Assembly: GCF_041734735.1 (NCBI RefSeq)
Contig: NC_134896.1
Coordinates: 55,922,536 to 55,986,535, forward strand
Direction of reading: 5' to 3'
Length of the DNA: 64,000 nucleotides
DNA from: Babylonia areolata
Taxonomy: Eukaryota; Mollusca; Gastropoda; Neogastropoda; Buccinidae
This document shows, in pieces, positions 57,011 through 64,000 of this stretch (position 1 is the first letter of the stretch; each line of letters begins with the position of its first letter). The translations under genes were made by a program, and so were the position numbers. The notes under the pieces are model-generated. The model did no database searches and was not told where the DNA came from. It was given only the letters and a program-made list of their open reading frames with translations.

Positions 57011-57689
57011 ACCATATGTGGGAGCTGAGACCAATCATGCTGGAGGTCTCATACATGCATTCAAGAACAGCCAGCCTTGTGGTTCTATTATTTTGAAAGA
57101 GAAGCAGTGTAGTTTATATTTTTTTGTTTTGTTTTACATTACAGTAATTCATGTGGATGCACTTTTATGTACTGAGCTTATTCACAATGACCTGGAACAT
57201 ACCATAATGAAACATCTAACCTCATTGTTTTAATGATTTCTCAAATAACCAGAAAAATGTCTCTGTTCTTGAATATATTAATGTGTACTGAACTCAAACT
57301 AATGAATGAAAAAGAAGAGAAAAAAAAAAACTGTTCAGATGTTGACATTGTTGAATTTTATTAAGCAAGAAAGCAAACTTTTTTTTTCATTCGTAGTACA
57401 TTTATCTATATATATGTATGTGTGTGTGGAGAAAGTATCTTTGTATAAATGAATAGGCTTCTAATTGTGACTGTGAGAAAGCAGAGTAAAGTATCACATG
57501 ATGACGGCTGCTTTTAGCTGATGCGAATGAGTGATGGAAATCCTTGGCTGTCATTCCTTGTCAGTACACTAGTCAGGTGATGTCAACATGGGGTTGTTAA
57601 TTCAAAGAACTGTGCATGTAGAGGTAATAGATTTAAACGGGCATGTGCTGTTGGGATGGTGGTCCATATACACTTTATACAGCCGTGTT

Positions 57690-58035
57690 GGAGTGTTGGC
57701 TTCCTGGTGACATGTCCACATACCAAGCAAGAGAATCTGAGTGTGCTGGTTCTGATCACAGCTGCCAGTATATTCTCCTCTTCCACTAGACCTCGAGTGG
57801 TGGTCTGGACTTAGTTATTCGGATGAAACAATAAACCAAGTTAGAACACATAATGGCAACAGAAAGGATTGTCCCTGGCAGAGTTCTGTAGAAAAGTCCA
57901 CTTTGAAAGTAAAACAAATAAAATTGCAGGCAGGAAAAGAGTGGTGCTTTCAGTGTGGTGACGCTCTCTCCCTGGGGAGAGCAGCCTGTTTTTTCACACA
58001 GAGAAGTCTGTTGTGACAAAAAGAGTAATACAGTG
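57690..58035 (+). repeat. Ancient SINE family 2 copy
   Basis: GTGCTGGTTCTGATCACAGC (eroded box B), CCACTAGACCTCGAGTGGTG, AAGGATTGTCCCTGGCAGAG, CTCTCCCTGGGGAGAGCAGC and AGAAGTCTGTTGTGACAAAA appear in order. Diverged but near full length. Confidence 0.8.
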
Positions 58036-58209
58036 CTCCCTCCACCACCAGCTGTCACCAGTTGCTTCAAAGGTGTGGGTTCTCATCCCACTGCTGTCAA
58101 CTGTTTACTGAGGAAGGTGGCAGAATGGTTAAGACGCTCGTTGACCAATGCTGAGGTCTGGGTTTGAACCAGTCTCCACCTTTCTCCCAAGCTTGACTGG
58201 AAAATCAAA

Positions 58210-58745
58210 TTGAGCGTCTAGTCATTCGGATGAGATGATGAGCGTCCAGTCATTCGGATGAGATGATGAGCGTCTGAGATGATGAGCGTCCAGTCATTCG
58301 GATGAGATGATGAGCGTCCAGTCATTCGGATGAGATGAGCGTCTAGTCATTCGGATGAAATGATGAGCGTCCAGTCATTCGGATGAGATGATGAGCGTCC
58401 AGTGATTCGTCTGAGATGATGAGCATCCAGTCATTCAGATGAGATGAGCGTCTAGTCATTCGGATGAGATGATGAGCGTCCAGTGATTCGTCTGAGATGA
58501 TGAGCGTCCAGTCATTCGGATGAGATGATGAGCGTCCAGTCATTCGGATGAGATGATGAGCGTCCAGTCATTCGGATGAGATGATGAGCGTCTGAGATGA
58601 TGAGCGTCTAGTCATTCGGATGAGATGATGAGCGTCTGAGATGATGAGCGTCCAGTCATTCGGATGAGATGATGAGCGTCTGAGATGATGAGCGTCTAGT
58701 CATTCGGATGAGATGATGAGCGTCCAGTCATTCGGATGAGATGAT
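58210..58745. repeat. GAGCGTCCAGTCATTCGGATGAGATGAT-type array inside a SINE
   Basis: About twenty units of GAGCGTCCAGTCATTCGGAT + GAGATGAT, with shortened forms (GAGCGTCTGAGATGAT). The founder sequence is a normal part of the family 3 body (GTCTAGTCNTTCGGATGAGA), so the array arose by tandem expansion after the SINE inserted. Confidence 0.92.
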
Positions 58746-58812
58746 AATCCGAGGCTTTGTTACCACACACACTTGGTACTTGGAAAAAGAACCCGTGGCA
58801 AAAAGTGTTGTA

Positions 58813-59016
58813 AAGTGTTGACCGGGGCCGACACAACCTGCTGTCGGTGTACTCCTCACTCGTCAAGTCACATTGTCGGGAGTTCGCTCACGGCGATGTG
58901 TACAGCTGCTTCTCTACCCAGCAGTTGCGCTGAAGAAGCCGGCTGGATCGCCGACGAAAGCTACGCAAGTGAGCAGCCTTCTTTGACTTTGAGATCGGTT
59001 TAACTTGGTAGTCATT
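58813..59016 (+). mobile_element. ~204-bp insertion with hammerhead-like motif
   Basis: A sequence unrelated to the SINE interrupts it and is bracketed by AAGTGTTGT at 58804-58812 and 59017-59025. Inside are a hairpin CCGACA/TGTCGG (near 58828-58847) and, at 58906-58976, an arrangement like a type I hammerhead ribozyme: CTGAAGA (58930-58936), a stem GCCGGC/GCCGAC, GAAA (58956-58959), and flanking arms TTGCG/CGCAA plus CTGCT/AGCAG. It has no coding capacity. The element class is unknown; retrozyme-like or Penelope-derived is inference. Confidence 0.55.
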
Positions 59017-59215
59017 AAGTGTTGTCCTCTAACAAAATTCTGTAAAAGAAATCCACTCCGACAGGTATGTATAAATATAGATGCATGCACTCAAAGCCTT
59101 ACTAGTGCGTTGGGTTATGCTGCTGTAAAGGCGTTTGCCAAGATGTGCAGCGTATACTGTATGGATTGATCTGAATGCAATGATACCGCATTGAGAAACC
59201 AACTACTGACACACT

Positions 59216-59790
59216 CATCAGCTGTTGTCTTCTGCAGAACCTGGCACAGTAAACCACTTTGCCCTGTATATACCAAGGTGTGGAGTCCTTTGGTATGCTT
59301 GCTTGCCTGCTTTTGGCATTTAGTGTGTGGAGTACAAGAAATACAGCAGTGAAACAAAATAGAAAAAATAAAAGTTCCTTCTTGTGCACACTTCACTCAA
59401 GAAAAAAAAAGGAAGAATACAAGACCAGTTCTGGTGAAAATATTAACTTTTCTATAGATAGTGCATCTGAAGATATATCAAGGTTTCATCATACAATGTT
59501 ACAATGAAACTTCCATGAACAAAAAGCTTTTCACATCCACAATCTTTCCCAACTCATGTAAATATTTCTCTTACGCAAAGAAATGAAAACTTTGGAGCAA
59601 ATAGTTCTTCAATGTAAACTCACACATATTTTCTGATTAGTTAGCTTCAGTCCTTGATCATACAAACTTCAGTTCTTGATTATATTACTAAACAAAACAA
59701 GCCTAAAGAAACCAAAGCCATTATCAGTGCACCTAGACTCATATGCAAAGATAGAAATGAATATTCAGATGCCAGCAGTCACTAAAAACT
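59216..59790. other. No gene recognised
   Basis: AT-rich sequence with a short A tract (59401-59410). Nothing supported. Confidence 0.4.
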
Positions 59791-59794
59791 ATCT

Positions 59795-60135
59795 GCTGCA
59801 ACACTAGTCTTGCCATGACAAGTCAGATTTTTTTGCCAACACTATAGTCTTGCCATGACACAAAATATAATTTGCCAACACAATAGTCTTGCCGTGACAC
59901 AAGTCAAAATATAATTTGCCAACACTATAGTCTTGCCATGACACAAGTCAAAATATAATTTGCCAACACTATAGTCTTGCCATGACAAGTCAAAATATAA
60001 TTTGTCAACACCAAGTCTTATGATGACAAGTCAGAATATAATTTGCCAACTCTAGTCTTGCCATAACACAAGTAAAATGATAATTTGCCAACACTTAAGT
60101 CTTGCCATGACACAAGTCATAATACAGTATTTCAG
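59795..60135. repeat. ~43-bp minisatellite, about eight units
   Basis: Units of TTGCCAACACTATAGTCTTG + CCATGACACAAGTCAAAATATAA with variable loss of ACA and ACACAAG segments. Diverged at both ends. Confidence 0.88.
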
Positions 60136-61676
60136 GTGTGTTAATACAGGAATAGGGAGAGGCTAACTGGCTTCTGAAATTGATGAGATATACAGACTTC
60201 CACAATTATTGATTAAAACATAGACTTCACAATTATTGATTGAAACATACTGACTTAAGTCAGAAACAAAGCAGCACACCAAAAGGTAACACTCCATACG
60301 ACACACTGTTGTACAATGACACTGAAAGTATAGACCTTTTCAAACGTAACCATGAAGACCTATTCATCAAGGACTTGGCTCTCATGGTAGACACTGGTAA
60401 TCTCTGGCAGACATGGAAACCCAGCAACACCAAATGGCACAAATGGAATGAGATGTGCAAGGTTCACTGGCATATAGAGACTGAATGGTACAAACAGAAA
60501 ACATGTGGCTAACAACACAGCAATGTGTAAAACTTGCTGCAACAGGCTTTATAAACCAGTGAATGGGAATATATCGGCGTATAAATAATGGCACAAAATA
60601 CGTAGTCTGAAACCCCAAATTGTGAAGGATTACAGAAACATACTGACAACAGCTTCACTGTACTTGTTCCGTGTTCTGACTGGTATTACATGTTCTTACC
60701 AATCTTTTTTTTCTTTTCTTTCAAACATTTTGAGTAGTGAGTTCCGAACTATTCTGCCAAACAGGAAAGTTCAGTGATTAGCCGGAAGTGTCACAGGTTT
60801 CAAAGGGTTACGACACAGGGTAAAAACAGCACTTACCTCAAACTATCACATGGCAAAACACAAATCTACACAATACTTCCAGCATTGTCAATACATAATC
60901 TACACTCTAAAGCACTGTCAATGTAACTTGATGATTCATATTCACTTTGTAAATATAATTAACTTCACCAATTGTAAAATTGAACTCATCCAATTAATTG
61001 TAAAAAAAAAAAAAAAAAAAAAAAAAGAGGAAATTCTGGATCCAGTGTTAGGGTGGATCAAGATGGGTGCAGTAACCTTTGATTTAAAAACTTTCACTTC
61101 ACATTTTCACTGTCAACTATTTCTGCAATTTGTCAACTATTTCTGCAGTATACCACAATGATCTCTATCAGCATATAAGGTTATCACTAAAATAGCAGAT
61201 GTATCAACGTCATAATCCTTTCTTTGCAACAATCACATCAGTTTTGATCAGTAATCTTTCTTTCAAATGCAACAACAGTTTAATCACAATCCTTTCACGG
61301 CAAAACATTCGAGTACAAGGTTATCTATCTTCCTGTGATGGTCCCTGGTGGAAGCAGATCAGTGTGGTTACAAACCAGACCCCGAGAAAAGAGTGACTTT
61401 AAATCAGCCCTGTTCACCCTCAAAATACTGTTGGTGAACTCTACCACAAAAGAGAAGTGCATTTTGTAAAATGGTAGTGTATTCTCACAAGTCACAGGGG
61501 GAGTAACAAGAGCCCTGCATTGCTCAAACATCAGTTGCCTATCTCTTTGGCACACTGAGACAACTACCATGATTCCATTACACAAGTCCACTAAAGCGCT
61601 ATTCTCTGAGATCGTTTGGAGGTATTTTACTGGTTACCTGTTCTTTCTTTCATTTGTCTACCCTTGTATATAATAT
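60136..61676. other. No gene recognised
   Basis: AT-rich sequence with a 27-base A tract at 61000-61026 and the short tandem CAACTATTTCTGCA near 61111-61147. Frames up to 100 codons show no recognisable domain. Confidence 0.4.
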
Positions 61677-62335
61677 CTAATATGATTTTGCGAATCTGGT
61701 GCAAAATATGGTAAAATCATGAGGGTGAAAAGGTGTGGACTTTTTGGGGGGCTGTCCCATCATCTGTACCTTTCCAGTGGCCTTTCTCCAAAGCTGCTCG
61801 TTCCAAGTCCCCCATACACAGCCACACCCAGGTTCACCTGTCACAGTCCTAGCGTCAGCAATCCACAGGGAACTATCGATTTTAGGTCGCCAGGAGGTTG
61901 CACACCAGAAGAAACCCTGCACCGCTGCTGAATCACTTAGGTGGTGTTCAGTGGCATTCTGATTTAACGTACAAAGGACACAACCTTCTAAGCCCCCCAC
62001 TGATGACAATAATGGCTTCATCGCAGTCAGACTGAGCGAACATCCCCTGCCCTCCAGAGAGGAGACCCCCCCCCTCCCCCCTCCCCCCATCAACACTCCA
62101 CTATGAATCTGCTGACACTGAAGACTTTGACAGAACTCACCCCAAGCACGAAAGTGGAGGGGGATCAAAACTGAGCTCACCATGAGAGCAGGGCATGAAA
62201 GGCCACAGAATCTTCGACATTTAAAAACATTTTTTCAAAAATATTGATGATGAATGAGGATGACAATGATGGCCACGAAGGTGTGGACTTTTCACCTGGT
62301 CTCCACGTCCATTGCGTCAGTGTGAGAGGAGCCAC
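61677..62335 (-). other. Probable 3' UTR of the HMG-box gene
   Basis: This lies directly downstream of the HMG-box gene stop codon (62338-62336) on the same strand. A 168-codon minus-strand frame runs through most of it (with GVLMGGGGRGGVSSLEGRG), but it has no domain I recognise and contains a C/G-rich low-complexity patch. I favour untranslated sequence. Confidence 0.35.
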
Positions 62336-63490
62336 TCACTGCTGAGAGGGAGAGGGGAGGGACAGGGGGGGAGGACAGGTGGGGGTGCTGTCAGTAGCAG
62401 TGGTGATGGCGGTGGTGGTGGTGGTGGTGTCGGTGGTGGAGGTGGCCAAGGCAGAGGACTGGGAGAGGCAGGGCTGGCTGGTGTACACACGGTACAGCTC
62501 CTTGGCACACAGCTGGGCCTTCTCCCTGCACACAGGGGGCACTTCACATGCTGCACAACACAACACATTCTTTGCACGCAGGTTGGAGTGCTGACTGAAC
62601 ACAACACAACAGATTCTATGTACACAATGTGCAATTCACAGAGAACAGAACAGGACACATTCTTTGCACACAGGTTGGAGTGCGATACATTCTATGCACA
62701 CAGGTTGGAGTGCGATACATTCTATGCACACAGGTTGGAGTGCGATACATTCTATGCACAAAGGTTGGAGTGCACATTGAACACAACACAACAGATTCTG
62801 TGTACACAATGTGCAATTCACAGAGAACAGAACAGGATACATTCTTTGCACACAGGTTGGAGTGCGATACATTCTTTGCACACAGGTTGGAGTGCGATAC
62901 ATTCTATGCACAAAGGTTGGAGTGCGATACATTCTATGCACAAAGGTTGGAATGCACATTGAACAGAACAGGATAGATTCTCTGGTGATGTTCACATGGT
63001 GCATTAAAGAATAGATTCTTTGTGCACAGGGTGCAGTTAAGAGAGAACAGAACTGAAAAGATTCTCTGCACAAGGTAGTGTTCACATAGAACAAAACAGA
63101 ACTCATTTTCTGCACACGGGTTGGAGTTCACACAGAACAGAATAGACATTCTGCACACAGGTTGGAGTTCACAGGATAAAATATCTTTGTTACTAAGTGC
63201 GCTGGAGTTACAAAGAACATTTGAGGGGACAAGAATCACAAATACAGACTGGAAATCATATACAGAGACAAAATTCAGTAGGAATATGTGCACATACAAA
63301 AAGGTGCTTGAACATGCACATGCTCAAACATGTCCCCCACACAACAAATGTTCTCACAAACAGCGTAGCAACATGTTTGCTCTTGAACTGTGCTTCTTAC
63401 TTATAAGGAGCCTGGTCCTCCTTGCTCATGTTGCGCCAGGCGTGTCCCATGATCTTGCTGATGTGGGACGTGTGCACCCCGGGGTGGGCT
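62336..63490 (-). CDS. HMG-box protein, last two exons (5' part outside window)
   Basis: Exon 63401-63490 ends at donor GTAAGA and is preceded by acceptor GGACAG. Exon 62336-62525 starts after TGTGTGCAG and ends with TGA at 62338-62336. Their phases join (TAT AA|G). The joined peptide SHISKIMGHAWRN + MSKEDQAPYKEKAQL + CAKELYRVY is the second half of an HMG box: helix 2 with the G..W core, then (S/T)..(E/D)(Q/K).P(Y/F) leading into helix 3. HMG boxes bind or bend DNA in the minor groove in the nucleus. The tail is Ser/Thr-rich with a TTTTTT run and a Pro/Ser end (PPPLSLPSPSQQ). Which HMG family (SOX/TCF, HBP1/CIC or TOX-like) cannot be decided without helix 1. Confidence 0.75.
62560..63190. 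repeat. ~37-bp minisatellite with higher-order copies
   Basis: Units of TTCTTTGCACACAGGTTGGA + GTGCGATACA alternate with longer units carrying AACACAACACAACAGATTCT and GTACACAATGTGCAATTCAC. A ~185-bp block at 62590-62775 recurs at 62774-62960. The right part (62960-63190) is degenerate. The array fills the last intron of the HMG-box gene. Confidence 0.9.
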
Positions 63491-63509
63491 CTGTCCACAC
63501 ACACACACA

Positions 63510-64000
63510 CACTCACCTGTCAGTGCTACAGCACACACCTTGAACACACACACACACCTCACCTGTCAGTGTCACTGCACACACCTTGTGCACACACACA
63601 CCTCACCTGTCAGTGTCACTGCACACACCTTGTGCACACACACTCCTCACCTGTCAGTGTCACTGCACACACCTTGTGCACACACACACTCCTCACCTGT
63701 CAGTGTCACTGCACACACCTTGAGCACACACACACACACCTCACCTGTCAGTGTCACTGCACACACCTTGTGCACACACACACCTCACCTGTCAGTGTCA
63801 CTGCACACACCTTGTGCACACACACACACACCTCACCTGTCAGTGTCACTGCACACACCTTGTGCACACACACACCTCACCTGTCAGTGTCACTGCACAC
63901 ACCTTGTGCACACATACACACACCTCACCTGTCAGTGTCACTGAACACACCTTGAGCACACACACTCCTCACGTGTCAGTGTCACTGCACACACCTTGTG
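63510..64000. repeat. ~58-bp minisatellite reaching the window edge
   Basis: About nine units of CTCACCTGTCAGTGTCACTG + CACACACCTTGTGCACACAC. On the gene strand each unit contains GACACTGACAGGTGAGG, which looks like an exon end with a donor, but no matching exon is visible inside the window. The array begins about 20 bases upstream of the acceptor of the HMG-box exon at 63401-63490. Confidence 0.92.

Larger units (their letters stand above)
58100..59215 (+). repeat. SINE family 3 carrying an internal array and an insertion
   Basis: The head GGTGGCAGAATGGTTAAGAC and GGGTTTGAACCAG leads to CTTGACTGGAAAATCAAATT (58190). An expanded array follows at 58210-58745. The body resumes at 58746 (AATCCGAGGC, AAAGAACCCGTGGCA), is broken at 58813-59016, and finishes with GTTGTCCTCTAACAAAATTC, GCATGCACTCAAAGCC, GGGTTATGCTGCTG and CATTGAGAAAC. 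Confidence 0.85.

Noticed and set aside
61677-62183. 168-codon minus-strand frame as a separate gene
   Set aside because: It lies directly after the HMG-box stop codon on the same strand, has low-complexity Gly-rich content and no recognisable domain. A 3' UTR is simpler.

Overview
The window is eukaryotic, with small exons spread over kilobase introns, GT-AG splice sites and very dense simple repeats, minisatellites and tRNA-derived SINEs. The SINE repertoire (three multi-copy families with tRNA-like heads), CR1-like LINE tails and the protein similarities suggest a lophotrochozoan, most likely a gastropod mollusc. The species is inference, since no taxon-specific marker can be read without a database. 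No retroviral, LTR or Polinton-like element was recognised.

Four genes or gene parts are supported. (1) At 38-376 on the minus strand there is one orphan internal exon of an unrecognised gene. (2) At 16426-39241 on the minus strand lies FANCL, the RING E3 ligase of the Fanconi anaemia core complex. Twelve exons (356 residues) chain in consistent phase; only the short terminal exon was not found. (3) At 40436-48707 on the plus strand lies a complete seven-exon, 340-residue short-chain dehydrogenase/reductase of the RDH11-14 type, head-to-head with FANCL about 1.2 kb away. (4) At 62336-63490 on the minus strand are the last two exons of an HMG-box protein that continues beyond the right edge.

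The remainder is repeats. 0.4-16 kb holds G-rich, CA-rich and 33-, 38-, 41- and ~115-bp tandem arrays plus SINE nests. 16-39 kb is FANCL with its introns full of arrays, LINE pieces and SINEs. 40-49 kb is the SDR gene. 49-62 kb is intergenic, with a 2.8 kb 46-bp satellite and a SINE that carries both an internal array and a ~204-bp insertion containing a hammerhead-like motif. Six TTAA-bounded MITE-like elements are scattered through the window.

The most unusual pattern is that tandem arrays repeatedly start at exon-intron boundaries. At five FANCL splice sites and one SDR splice site the array unit contains a copy of the exon edge together with the splice signal, so the introns hold rows of decoy donors or acceptors.
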